A DNA stretch of 38,675 nt from an uncultured Bacilli bacterium (GTDB taxonomy: Bacteria > Bacillota_I > Bacilli_A > RF39 > UBA660), in the NCBI GenBank assembly GCA_947628965.1, contig CANRBV010000009.1:1-38675 (forward strand). The letters are read 5' to 3'. Shown in pieces: positions 1-7,410 of the stretch. The position numbers and the translations under genes were made by a program. Within the stretch, counting starts at the first letter, position 1; each line of letters opens with the position of its first letter. Below the pieces are notes generated by a model. That model was not told where the DNA came from and did not search any database. It saw only the letters and a list, made by a program, of their open reading frames with translations.

Positions 1-15
1 AAATTTAGTTGGATT

Positions 16-109
16 GGTTTGACAAACCTACACTGTGCGTTTATCTCCTTTTGTTATATTTCTATTTTAAACGCACAGTGGCCGACAAAATTGATTTAGA
101 AATTTTGTC
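16..109. repeat. Cluster of three inverted repeats
   Basis: Three hairpins lie side by side. The first is a 5-bp stem at 16-20/24-28. The second has perfect 13-bp arms CACTGTGCGTTTA (31-43) and TAAACGCACAGTG (68-80) around a 24-nt loop. The third is a 9-bp stem at 84-92/101-109. On the minus strand the loop of the large repeat contains AAAAGGAG, a Shine-Dalgarno-like string. No T-tract follows the large repeat on either strand, so it is not an obvious terminator. It may be a leader or a dispersed repeat belonging to something left of the window. Confidence 0.6.
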
Positions 110-111
110 AA

Positions 112-142
112 CAAAAAAATTAGAGTCTTTAAAAACTCTAAT
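112..142 (-). terminator. Rho-independent terminator of the antitoxin/toxin-remnant unit
   Basis: Read on the minus strand, ATTAGAGT and ACTCTAAT (135-142 and 119-126) form an 8-bp stem followed by a run of seven T. It lies just past the toxin remnant and would end that transcript. Confidence 0.8.
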
Positions 143-147
143 CATAA

Positions 148-237
148 TTATTCCAGTATATTAAGAATATCCATTTTTTAATATAGAACTCTAACAATGA
201 TAATTAATTTTTCATTTTCGTTTATAGTATAAAACAT
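148..237 (-). pseudogene. RelE/ParE-type toxin remnant (C-terminal piece with internal stop)
   Basis: The reading frame begins at an ATG overlapping the antitoxin stop (TGATG, 239-235), the usual coupling of an antitoxin-toxin pair. It encodes MFYTINENEKLIIIVRVLY, then a stop at 178-180, then KMDILNILE and a second stop at 148-150. The run of beta-strand residues followed by VLY and then DIL resembles the C-terminal end of RelE/ParE toxins, where a glycine-arginine normally follows LY. About 60-70 N-terminal residues are missing and the expected glycine codon position is now a stop. The toxin is therefore almost certainly inactive. The family assignment rests on a short stretch and on context. 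Confidence 0.6.
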
Positions 238-512
238 CAGCCTATGATATGATTCATACTTTCTAAAATTTCCTTTTTAGAATATCTTTTAGAGGTTTTA
301 TTCATTTCTAATTCTGCTTCTTTTAATTTCTCATAAACTATTTCATTAAAAGCATTTGATCTAATTTCAAAAGGTAATTTTTGCTCTCTCAAAACTGTTT
401 TTATAAACAGATTAACAGCAGTAGATACGTTCATACCAACACTATTACAAAATTGTTCAAAACCTTTTTTATCATTCGCATCAACGCGAACATTTAAATT
501 TAAAGATGCCAT
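237..512 (-). CDS. RelB/DinJ-family antitoxin (ribbon-helix-helix)
   Basis: This 91-residue protein starts at the ATG at 512, preceded by GAGGG at a good distance. An upstream in-frame ATG at 566 would place the promoter inside the gene, so it was rejected. The N-terminus (MASLNLNVRVD) forms the RHH beta strand. The segment with VSTAVNLFIKTVLRE followed by LPFEI is typical of RelB/DinJ antitoxins, which bind their own promoter and neutralise a RelE/YafQ toxin. The C-terminal half is charged and probably binds toxin. Its toxin partner next door is only a remnant, so this is now an orphan antitoxin. It may have decayed into a neutral relic, act on another toxin, or serve as a DNA-binding regulator. 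Confidence 0.8.
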   Translation of the reverse strand: MASLNLNVRVDANDKKGFEQFCNSVGMNVSTAVNLFIKTVLREQKLPFEIRSNAFNEIVYEKLKEAELEMNKTSKRYSKKEILESMNHIIG

Positions 513-536
513 AAAATATCCCTCATTTCTATTTTT

Positions 537-563
537 ATTATACGATTTTAATGCATTTGTCAA
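537..563 (-). promoter_or_regulatory. Promoter of the antitoxin gene
   Basis: On the minus strand TTGACA (558-563) is followed after 15 bp by TATAAT (537-542). The boxes are perfect but the spacer is short. The start codon lies 24 bp downstream of the -10. Confidence 0.6.
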
Positions 564-592
564 CAAAAATAAAAACCTATACCTAAAATTTT

Positions 593-1525
593 TTATTTCA
601 CTTTTTGACCAATTAATTTTTCTTTTGAAATGCCATTTAAATAATCTTTTATGCTCATTTCCTTTTTACCAAATGGTTTTATTCTATCTAAATAAAGTAT
701 TCCATCTTGGCAAGAAATACCTAAAGTATCTTTACTAATTTCTAAAATAACCCCTGTTTCTTTTACCTCTTTTTTTACAAAATGAACCTCCAAGACTTTC
801 ATTTCTTCTTTATCAAGCAAAAGATAGGCGAGCGGCCAAGGATTTAAACCACGAACTTGATTTTTTAATACCTCGCCATTTTTAGAAAAATCAAGATGCT
901 CATCTTCTCTTTTTATGTTATAAGCGAACGTTACTTTTTCTTCATCTTGTTTTATTCTTTTATTATCACCACGAAGAATACTTGGTAAAGTCTCGATTAA
1001 AAGATTTGCACCCATTTTTGCTAAAATATCATGCAAAGTTCCTACATTATCTTGTTCTTGAATCAAATATTTTTCTTGACTAATAATGTCCCCACTATCC
1101 ATGGCTTCATCCATATACATAATAGTAATTCCCGTTTGTTCTTCTCCATCTATTAAAGCATGATGAATTGGTGCTCCTCCCCTATATTTAGGTAGTAGAG
1201 AAGCATGAACATTAATACAACCATATTTTGGAGCATCAAGTAAAACTTTAGGAATAATTTGGCCATAGGCACAGGTAATAATGATATCTGGATTTGCCTC
1301 TAAAATAGGATCATATTCTAATCTTATTTTGGTAGGTTGAAAAACAGGAATATTATTTTTTTCCGCCTCTAGTTTAATAGGCGTTTTAGTTAATATTTGC
1401 TTCCTTCCCACACATTTATCTGGCTGTGAAACAACTAAAACAACATTGGTATTCTTTATTAATTCTTGTAAAACAGGAACGGCAAAATCAGGGGTTCCCA
1501 TAAACACAACTCTTAAATTATCCAT
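593..1525 (-). CDS. fmt: Methionyl-tRNA formyltransferase
   Basis: Fmt transfers a formyl group from 10-formyl-tetrahydrofolate to initiator Met-tRNA in the cytoplasm. The 310-residue protein has normal family length. The N-terminus (RVVFMGTPDFAVPVL) is the family signature. The catalytic-loop motif HASLLPKYRGGAPI around residues 106-119 carries the conserved His of formyltransferases, and the C-terminal part fits the tRNA-binding OB-like domain. The start is supported by AGGTGA six bases upstream of the ATG. It lies downstream of priA, a gene order common in Bacillota (priA-def-fmt), but here def is absent and a small membrane-protein gene sits between. A terminator upstream and its own -10 suggest separate transcription. 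Confidence 0.97.
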   Translation of the reverse strand: MDNLRVVFMGTPDFAVPVLQELIKNTNVVLVVSQPDKCVGRKQILTKTPIKLEAEKNNIPVFQPTKIRLEYDPILEANPDIIITCAYGQIIPKVLLDAPKYGCINVHASLLPKYRGGAPIHHALIDGEEQTGITIMYMDEAMDSGDIISQEKYLIQEQDNVGTLHDILAKMGANLLIETLPSILRGDNKRIKQDEEKVTFAYNIKREDEHLDFSKNGEVLKNQVRGLNPWPLAYLLLDKEEMKVLEVHFVKKEVKETGVILEISKDTLGISCQDGILYLDRIKPFGKKEMSIKDYLNGISKEKLIGQKVK

Positions 1526-1544
1526 TTGTTATCACCTAACTATT

Positions 1545-1573
1545 ATTATACAAAAAATAAAAAAAATTTACAC
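1545..1573 (-). promoter_or_regulatory. Candidate promoter of fmt
   Basis: TATAAT (1545-1550) lies 17 bp from a weak -35, GTGTAA (1568-1573). The -35 falls inside the terminator stem of the upstream gene and the terminator T-tract forms the spacer. Compare the same layout before priA and before the gene starting at 17944. Confidence 0.5.
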
Positions 1574-1587
1574 CCATTCGTGTAAAT
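1553..1587 (-). terminator. Rho-independent terminator after the small membrane protein
   Basis: ATTTACAC (1566-1573) pairs with GTGTAAAT (1580-1587) around a 6-nt loop. On the minus strand a long T-rich tract follows. Confidence 0.85.
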
Positions 1588-1602
1588 TATTTACTTAAAG
1601 TT

Positions 1603-1842
1603 CTAGTATATTCTTCTGTAACCTCTGGTTCTTCTTCCATTTTGGATTACTCCTAAAGCAAAAATTGCCGCAAAAACATTATTTTTATCCATATCTTGAA
1701 TTGAAATTCCTAATACTGCCAACAAAGCAGGTTCCAAAAAACAAATAATAAATTTACCAAATAATAATTTGTTTTTCATAGATTTTATTTTTTTTTGAAG
1801 TTCTTCCTTATTTTTTGGTTCTTTTACATTTTTAATTTCCAT
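1603..1842 (-). CDS. Small membrane protein, probably frameshifted at its C-terminus
   Basis: I do not recognise this 79-residue protein. The start is the ATG at 1842, eight bases after AAGGGGG; a TTG two codons upstream is less likely. Residues 1-35 are strongly charged (Lys-rich helix). Two hydrophobic segments follow (about 30-46 and 56-66). The last 13 residues in this frame are basic (QNGRRTRGYRRIY), which is odd. Another frame over the same bases (1587-1640) encodes an acidic tail, MEEEPEVTEEYTRTLSK, ending right at the terminator. A recent frameshift near 1641-1660 would explain both. It has its own promoter and terminator, so it is transcribed alone. Confidence 0.55.
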   Translation of the reverse strand: MEIKNVKEPKNKEELQKKIKSMKNKLLFGKFIICFLEPALLAVLGISIQDMDKNNVFAAIFALGVIQNGRRTRGYRRIY

Positions 1843-1875
1843 ATTCAAAACCCCCTTTTTGTTTGAATGTTTGCT

Positions 1876-1904
1876 GTATTACCACAAAGTTAAGTACATG
1901 TCAA
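1876..1904 (-). promoter_or_regulatory. Candidate promoter of the small membrane protein gene
   Basis: A perfect TTGACA (1899-1904) overlaps the priA stop codon and is followed after 17 bp by TAATAC (1876-1881). The -10 is weak (3 of 6). Confidence 0.5.
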
Positions 1905-4084
1905 ATCTTGGTTGGGTGAATATCAATTTCTAAATTTACTTTATTATTAAAGATAAACATTTTATCTAATTCTTTTAATGTTGGCATTAATTTATCATCA
2001 AAGCGATACTTTAATATAATACCAAAGCGATACACATTATTCATTTTAAAAACGCTGGCTGTTGTTGGTCCTAAAACAATGGTTTCTTCGCTTAAATTTT
2101 GTTTTAAATAGGTACAAACTTTACTAGCTTCTTTACTACATAAATCGTAATCTTTACTCGCTACTTTTAGGCTTATTAAATAATAAAAAGGCGGATATTT
2201 TAGTTTCTTACGAATTTGCATTTCATAATTATAAAATTTTTCATAGTTTTGCTCTTCTACACATTTTAAAATAAAGTTATTTGGATTATAGGTTTGCATG
2301 ATGACATTGCCTATCGTATCTTTTCTTCCAGCTCGACCAGATGCTTGACACAAAAGAGAAAATGTTCGCTCACCACTACGAAAATCGGGAATATTTAAAG
2401 AAGCATCCGCATTAATAATTCCTACTAAACTTACTCTTGGAAAATCGTGACCTTTACTAATCATTTGCGTTCCAAGTAGGATATCGTAATCTTGATTTTT
2501 AAATTTATTAATAATGGTTTCATAACTATTTTTCTTTCTGGTTGTGTCTGCATCCATTCTTAAAACTTTTAAATCTGGAAATTCTTCTTTGATTAAACTT
2601 TCTAACTTTTCAGTACCATAGCCATAAAAGTTCAATTCTTCATGGCATTTAGGACATTTATCCTTTTTTAAAATTGTATAACCACAATAATGACATCTTA
2701 AATTGTTTTTGGTCTTGTGATAAGTTAAAGTAATATCACAATTTGGACATTTATAAGTAAAACCACAGTTGCTACAAGTAATCGTGGTCGAATACCCTCT
2801 TCTGTTTAGAAGAAGAATTACTTGTTCTTTACGACTTACTGCACTTTCTATTTCCAATTTTAAGCGTTCACTTAAAATAAAGTTTCCTTTTTTAGCTTCA
2901 CTTGCCATATCGACCATTGTTACTATGGGTAAAAGTGCATGATTTACTCTTTTTTTTAGTTCTAGTCTTGTATAAAGATTTTTCGTTGATTTTGCCATTC
3001 TTTCAAGTGATGGAGTTGCGCTTCCTAAAACAATTGGAATTTGATTCAATTTAGCACGATATTCTGCAACATCTATAGCATTATATCTAGGAGTATTTTC
3101 TTGCTTATAGGTTTCCGAATGTTCTTCATCTACAATAATTATTCCTAAATTTTTTAAAGGAGCAAAAATAGCACTACGAGCTCCTATCACGATATCTACT
3201 TCATTTCTCGCAATTTTTCGCCATTCATCATAACGTTCCCCATCTGATAAACCACTATGAAGCACAGCAACTCGTTCTTCAAATCGAGCTTTAAAATTTG
3301 CAACAAATTGAGGAGTTAAACTAATTTCTGGCACTAAAACAATTGCTGTTTTCTTTTTTTTAATTACCTCATCAATGACTTGCATATACACTTCTGTTTT
3401 GCCGCTCCCTGTAACTCCATAAAGTAAGAATTGTTCATTTTTATTTAAACTTTTTAAAATCGTATCTTTCGCCTTTTGTTGTTCTTCATTTAAAAATTTT
3501 TTTTCATCTTCTAAAATACCTGTACTTTGTAAACGATAAACCTCTTCTTGTTCTTCTTTTATAATTTTTTTGTTTAAAAGAGTTTTAACACTAGAACTTG
3601 AAATTAAGTTTGCTTCCTTTTTCGATAGTTTTTCATTTTCATAAATTAAGTCAATAATTTCTTTTTGCAAATTATTTTTACAAAGTTCTATTGCACTTTG
3701 ATAGGGAATAGCAAGAATTAAATTGCTTTGATATTTTTTCTGAATATTTGTTTTTAAAGAAGCTTTTAGCGCTTTTGGTAACATCGTAGCATAAGCACTT
3801 GATAAACTACATAAATAGGTTTCTTTAATAAATTTTCCCATTTTAATAAGTTCTTCATTTAAAACGATTTCTTGGTCAACAATAGATAAGATTTCCAACA
3901 CTTCAAAATCTTCTTGAAGAGTTTCTTTTTTATCTAAAATAAAGCCTTCTAATTCTCGATGATTAAAGGGAACTTTTACTCTTTTGCCAATTTCTATTTC
4001 TTTTTGTAAGTTTTTAGGTACACTATATGTATACGTTTGATCCATTTGTTTATTTTTAAGTTCTAGAAGTACATCAATATACAT
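1901..4084 (-). CDS. priA: Primosomal replication-restart helicase PriA
   Basis: PriA is a 3'-to-5' DNA helicase that recognises stalled or repaired forks and reloads the replicative helicase. The 727-residue length is normal for Bacillota. The sequence shows the N-terminal 3'-DNA-binding region (about 1-105), Walker A GVTGSGKT at 223-230, the DEEH box at 319-322, and GSATPS near 354. Eight cysteines in CxxC pairs between 437 and 480 bind two zinc ions. The C-terminal helicase lobe carries QMISKGHDF and GRAGR motifs. The ATG start is preceded by AAAGGTGATG. It is followed by the small membrane protein and fmt on the same strand. Confidence 0.97.
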   Translation of the reverse strand: MYIDVLLELKNKQMDQTYTYSVPKNLQKEIEIGKRVKVPFNHRELEGFILDKKETLQEDFEVLEILSIVDQEIVLNEELIKMGKFIKETYLCSLSSAYATMLPKALKASLKTNIQKKYQSNLILAIPYQSAIELCKNNLQKEIIDLIYENEKLSKKEANLISSSSVKTLLNKKIIKEEQEEVYRLQSTGILEDEKKFLNEEQQKAKDTILKSLNKNEQFLLYGVTGSGKTEVYMQVIDEVIKKKKTAIVLVPEISLTPQFVANFKARFEERVAVLHSGLSDGERYDEWRKIARNEVDIVIGARSAIFAPLKNLGIIIVDEEHSETYKQENTPRYNAIDVAEYRAKLNQIPIVLGSATPSLERMAKSTKNLYTRLELKKRVNHALLPIVTMVDMASEAKKGNFILSERLKLEIESAVSRKEQVILLLNRRGYSTTITCSNCGFTYKCPNCDITLTYHKTKNNLRCHYCGYTILKKDKCPKCHEELNFYGYGTEKLESLIKEEFPDLKVLRMDADTTRKKNSYETIINKFKNQDYDILLGTQMISKGHDFPRVSLVGIINADASLNIPDFRSGERTFSLLCQASGRAGRKDTIGNVIMQTYNPNNFILKCVEEQNYEKFYNYEMQIRKKLKYPPFYYLISLKVASKDYDLCSKEASKVCTYLKQNLSEETIVLGPTTASVFKMNNVYRFGIILKYRFDDKLMPTLKELDKMFIFNNKVNLEIDIHPTKI

Positions 4085-4102
4085 AGCATCACCTTTTCTA
4101 TT

Positions 4103-4131
4103 ATTATAAAAGAAAAAAAAAGAACTAGCAA
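4103..4131 (-). promoter_or_regulatory. Promoter of priA, nested in an upstream terminator
   Basis: TTGCTA (4126-4131) and TATAAT (4103-4108) are separated by 17 bp. The -35 lies in the hairpin of the terminator of the gene at 4192-4740, and the spacer is its T-tract. Confidence 0.65.
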
Positions 4132-4140
4132 GAACTAGTT
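4112..4140 (-). terminator. Rho-independent terminator of the gene at 4192-4740
   Basis: AACTAG (4123-4128) and CTAGTT (4135-4140) form the stem; on the minus strand it is followed by C and nine T. Confidence 0.75.
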
Positions 4141-4191
4141 ATATTTTAAGAATGTTTTGTTCTTATTTGTAATCTTTACTTTTGATTTCAT

Positions 4192-4740
4192 TTAATTTTC
4201 AATGGAAAAAGAAGCATCTTCAGATTTTTTTAAACTCAAAGTAAGAGGTTTTATCGTATCAATATTATATTCATTGGCTAAAAATTCACATTGTGAAATT
4301 GGACAAGAAAAACTTAATAAGGGTATGTATACAAAATCATTTTTACTAGAATAAAAATCGATTTCCTCATTATCAAAAATTGTAAAAGAATATTCTTTTA
4401 AATACTTTTTTAATAAACGTTTGCTAACCCAAAAGTCAACTGGAAAATCTTGAAATTGTAAAAGAATATCAAAAGAAGTATCATTTAAAACCAAGCGGTC
4501 TTTAAGAATGGGAATATTAATAAAAATACTATCATTATAGATATGATGTTCCTCTTTTAATTTTTGAATTAAATAGGGAACAAAAATTTCTGTATTATAG
4601 ATAAATTGTTCTAAAAAAGAATTTTTTAGGTTCTCAATTTCTTCCCTTATTTCATCTTTTTTTCTTTCACTGTAAATATGTTTATAAAAATTCATTATAT
4701 CTTCACGATAATTTTCTACTCGAAATACTTCTTTATTCAT
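4192..4740 (-). CDS. Hypothetical cytoplasmic protein
   Basis: I do not recognise this 182-residue protein. It has no signal peptide or membrane segment. The N-terminal third is charged and helical (lysine- and glutamate-rich, about 20-45). The middle is mixed alpha/beta with hydrophobic strands such as ILKDRLVL and FDILLQF. The C-terminal part contains two nearby cysteines (CPISQCEF, around residue 150), which could form a metal site or be incidental. It has its own extended -10 promoter and terminator and lies alone between the rhodanese gene and priA. No function is proposed. Confidence 0.75.
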   Translation of the reverse strand: MNKEVFRVENYREDIMNFYKHIYSERKKDEIREEIENLKNSFLEQFIYNTEIFVPYLIQKLKEEHHIYNDSIFINIPILKDRLVLNDTSFDILLQFQDFPVDFWVSKRLLKKYLKEYSFTIFDNEEIDFYSSKNDFVYIPLLSFSCPISQCEFLANEYNIDTIKPLTLSLKKSEDASFSIEN

Positions 4741-4759
4741 TTTACTACCTCTTATAAAA

Positions 4760-4768
4760 ATTATAGCA
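4760..4768 (-). promoter_or_regulatory. Extended -10 promoter element for the gene at 4192-4740
   Basis: TGCTATAAT, read on the minus strand, fits the extended -10 pattern TGnTATAAT. It lies about 20 bp upstream of the ATG, and no good -35 is visible. Confidence 0.5.
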
Positions 4769-4808
4769 TATTTTTTTTAGTTGTAGAAAAAAGCATTTCC
4801 AATTTGTA

Positions 4809-4836
4809 AAAAAAAATACACGTATTTGTGCATTTT
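4809..4836 (-). terminator. Terminator of the rhodanese gene
   Basis: A short stem, TGCAC/GTGTA with one G-U pair, is followed by nine T on the minus strand. It sits immediately after the rhodanese stop codon. Confidence 0.6.
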
Positions 4837-4837
4837 T

Positions 4838-5107
4838 CTAAATTCCTGAATTTTCTTTCGTTACTTGTGTTACATCATAACCATAAAATTCTAATATACT
4901 AACAACTTTACGACTATGAATTCCTTTGTTACACATAATATAATATTTTTGGTTTTTATTTAGTAATTGTTTATAATTTAGTAATAATTTTTCATAAGGG
5001 ATATTAATACTTTCTGGATATGGATTTTTTTTAAAAGTAAGTTCATCGGACACATCAATTAATGTTCCCATACTTTTATCATATACATTTAAATCTATTC
5101 GTTTCAT
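4838..5107 (-). CDS. Single-domain rhodanese-like protein
   Basis: This 89-residue cytoplasmic protein has the rhodanese fold in its shortest form. It has IDVSDELTF (the LIDVR-like strand), INIPYEKL (the region normally reading A-x-N-I-P), and the active-site loop YIMCNKGIHSRKVV. The Cys in CNKGIHS is the persulfide-carrying residue. Such proteins carry sulfane sulfur for thiol modification or cyanide and sulfide handling; the substrate cannot be told here. It is followed directly by a terminator. A TATAAT lies 17-22 bp upstream of the start, but no clear -35 is visible. Confidence 0.85.
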   Translation of the reverse strand: MKRIDLNVYDKSMGTLIDVSDELTFKKNPYPESINIPYEKLLLNYKQLLNKNQKYYIMCNKGIHSRKVVSILEFYGYDVTQVTKENSGI

Positions 5108-5140
5108 ATTTATTCACCATTATATTATATGAAAAGAAAA

Positions 5141-5173
5141 GAATAAAACAGATGACTATGAACTAATCATCTG
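5141..5173 (-). terminator. Terminator at the end of the Tad/T4SS locus
   Basis: CAGATGA (5149-5155) pairs with TCATCTG (5167-5173). On the minus strand a TTTTATTC tract follows. The stem includes the last codons of the VirD4-like gene. Confidence 0.75.
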
Positions 5174-7346
5174 TAAAGAAATCATCAAAAAATTCATCAT
5201 CGGTTATAATATTATCATTTACAATAACACTATCAACATCAATATTAATCTTTGGTTTATCTGGAAGCTTATCCTCTTCTTTTTTAGAATCCTTTTTCTT
5301 TAAAGAAGTGGTTTCTTTATCTTTAGATATCATTTTTTCTGGTTTTAGTTGTTCTTTTTTCTCGTTAGTCATTTCTATTTTTTTCTTTTGATTTGCTTCC
5401 TCTTCGTCAAGTTCTTTTAATTTCTTATCAATTTCTGCTATCATTTTATCAATTTCATCATTCGTTGGAGGAACATTGTTCAAAAATGGGTTAGAACTTT
5501 GAAAAGGATCTGAATTTTTTAATGAGGACAAGCCATCAAAATTTGGTAGTCCATTAGGCATGGATGAAAATCCAGGACCAAATGGAGGCAATCCCATACT
5601 GGAATTTAGTTTTGAATCATCCAAACCATTTAACATCATTTTACGATTTTCTTCTGTTACAAATTTTTTAATATCAAATAAAGAAATCGGCTTTTCTTCT
5701 CTTTCTGGCAATTTGGCTTTTTCACGTTTAATACCCCAATCCATTTTAAAATCAGGTTCATACTTTGTCTTAAATGGATATTTTCTTAAACGAATAATGA
5801 TGGCTTCAAAAAGCTTTAATTTTTGTAAATCAGTTACAGTTACAAGTGGCGTTGAAGCCGTTTTTTCTTTTTCTTTTGATTTTACTTCCCCACACATTTT
5901 ACTGATTTCTTCTAGTGCTGCCATTTCCGTACTAATTAAATAAACCCAGTTACCACAGTTTCCTTTAATTACTTCTGCAACTTCTTTTCCATAAACATCA
6001 TTTAATTGGGCAAAGTTTTGGATAATGAACGTAAATCTAATATCACGACTACGAGCAGCAGATACCATAGAATCCACATCTTTAAGTGGAGGCATATTCG
6101 CAAACTCATCTAAGATAAAGTTCGTTCTAAACGGAAGTTTTCCTCCTGTTTCTTTTGCAACATCGATTAAAGTTTCATAACATTGTTTAATAAAAATAGT
6201 AAGTAAGCTATGATACGTTGTTTTTTCATCGTGTATAATCATAAAAACAGCTGTTTTTTCTTTCCCAATATCACGCATGTTAAAGTCACTATAACTTAAC
6301 ATTTCACTTAATTTTTCACGTGAAGCAAAAATACGTATCTTTTGTCTAAATGTTGAAGTAATACCACCTTGGGTATCCTTTGGAGCATTGATCGTATTAG
6401 AAGCAAAAATGTAAGGACTTGAAGATTCTCCTTTCATTTGAAAATAGGATTTTAAATAATTACTTGTAGCAAATCTTTCTTCTCCAACACTACTCATATA
6501 ATTTATGGAATTCAAATTAATTTCTTCTTCTTTGGCATCCATAAATAAACCTAAAGCTAGACCTGAAAAATAATCGGCTGCACTATTTTCCCAGAATGGT
6601 TCACTTTTATTATTTGGATCCCTTATAATATTTAATCCTACGTCATCTAGTAACTCAGTTGATTTATCCACATTACCATTTTTATAATATTGATAAGGCA
6701 AAGTTAAAGGATTCCAAGCATTTCCTTTTTGGGGATCACGGAAATTTAAAACAATAATTTTATATCCTTGATTTTTTAAATAAGTAGCACTGTATTCATA
6801 AATTTCCCCTTTAGGGTCAGTAATAATCATACTTTCGCCTTTTTTAGCAAGTAAATTTACCATTGGCTTAACTAAACATTCTGTTTTACCACTACCAGTA
6901 GAACCAATAACTAAATTATGGTAAGAGCCATTATCTACCCATATATCTTTACCATTATTAATAAGAGGTATGCCCGCTGCTGCTACTTTATTATCGGTAG
7001 CGAGTACATGCACAACATCTTTATCCTCTTTAATTTCTTTATCTTTACTCCAACGAGAATAACCTTTTTCCTCCTTTTCCTTTAAAGAAATACCAATTCC
7101 CTTTTTTTCACGATCAAAGATATAAGAAGAAACAGAAGTAAAAATAATTACAAGAGCTGCAAAAAACATTAACATCGTTAATATTAAATTATCTCCTACA
7201 AAAGCTGGAAATGGATTTAAGCCAAAGAATTCACCTTCATCAAAGAACGCTGTAAAATTAACAACCGCAATGGCACATAAATATAATAAAAAGATACAAA
7301 ATACAATAAATATTGCAAAATCTCTAGGAGATACTCTAAATTTCAT
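5163..7346 (-). CDS. Type IV secretion coupling ATPase (VirD4/TraG family)
   Basis: This family recruits substrates to a type IV secretion channel and powers their entry from the inner face of the membrane. I chose the ATG at 7346 because GGAGG lies eight bases before it; the ATG at 7361 has no usable site. The 727-residue protein has two N-terminal membrane helices (about 10-34 and 53-76). Walker A GSTGSGKT is at 148-155 and ITDPKGE at 175-181. Walker B ILDEFAN is at 411-417, with a QNFAQL sensor region at 443-448. After about residue 545 comes a non-enzymatic tail: a Pro/Gly/Asn-rich linker, a charged coiled coil, then a very acidic end (DDEFFDDFFTDD). It is the last gene of the locus. Confidence 0.93.
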   Translation of the reverse strand: MKFRVSPRDFAIFIVFCIFLLYLCAIAVVNFTAFFDEGEFFGLNPFPAFVGDNLILTMLMFFAALVIIFTSVSSYIFDREKKGIGISLKEKEEKGYSRWSKDKEIKEDKDVVHVLATDNKVAAAGIPLINNGKDIWVDNGSYHNLVIGSTGSGKTECLVKPMVNLLAKKGESMIITDPKGEIYEYSATYLKNQGYKIIVLNFRDPQKGNAWNPLTLPYQYYKNGNVDKSTELLDDVGLNIIRDPNNKSEPFWENSAADYFSGLALGLFMDAKEEEINLNSINYMSSVGEERFATSNYLKSYFQMKGESSSPYIFASNTINAPKDTQGGITSTFRQKIRIFASREKLSEMLSYSDFNMRDIGKEKTAVFMIIHDEKTTYHSLLTIFIKQCYETLIDVAKETGGKLPFRTNFILDEFANMPPLKDVDSMVSAARSRDIRFTFIIQNFAQLNDVYGKEVAEVIKGNCGNWVYLISTEMAALEEISKMCGEVKSKEKEKTASTPLVTVTDLQKLKLFEAIIIRLRKYPFKTKYEPDFKMDWGIKREKAKLPEREEKPISLFDIKKFVTEENRKMMLNGLDDSKLNSSMGLPPFGPGFSSMPNGLPNFDGLSSLKNSDPFQSSNPFLNNVPPTNDEIDKMIAEIDKKLKELDEEEANQKKKIEMTNEKKEQLKPEKMISKDKETTSLKKKDSKKEEDKLPDKPKINIDVDSVIVNDNIITDDEFFDDFFTDD

Positions 7347-7410
7347 TAAAAACTCCTCCATTTCCTTTTTTCTTTTTTATTTTACAATAAACTTATCCTT
7401 TTAGCAATTC

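Noticed and set aside
5560-5943. Plus-strand open frame inside the VirD4 gene
   Set aside because: It lies antisense to a strongly supported ATPase, has no ribosome site, and its sequence resembles no protein. Similar antisense frames at 8406-8678, 13999-14286 and 25833-26391 were rejected for the same reason.
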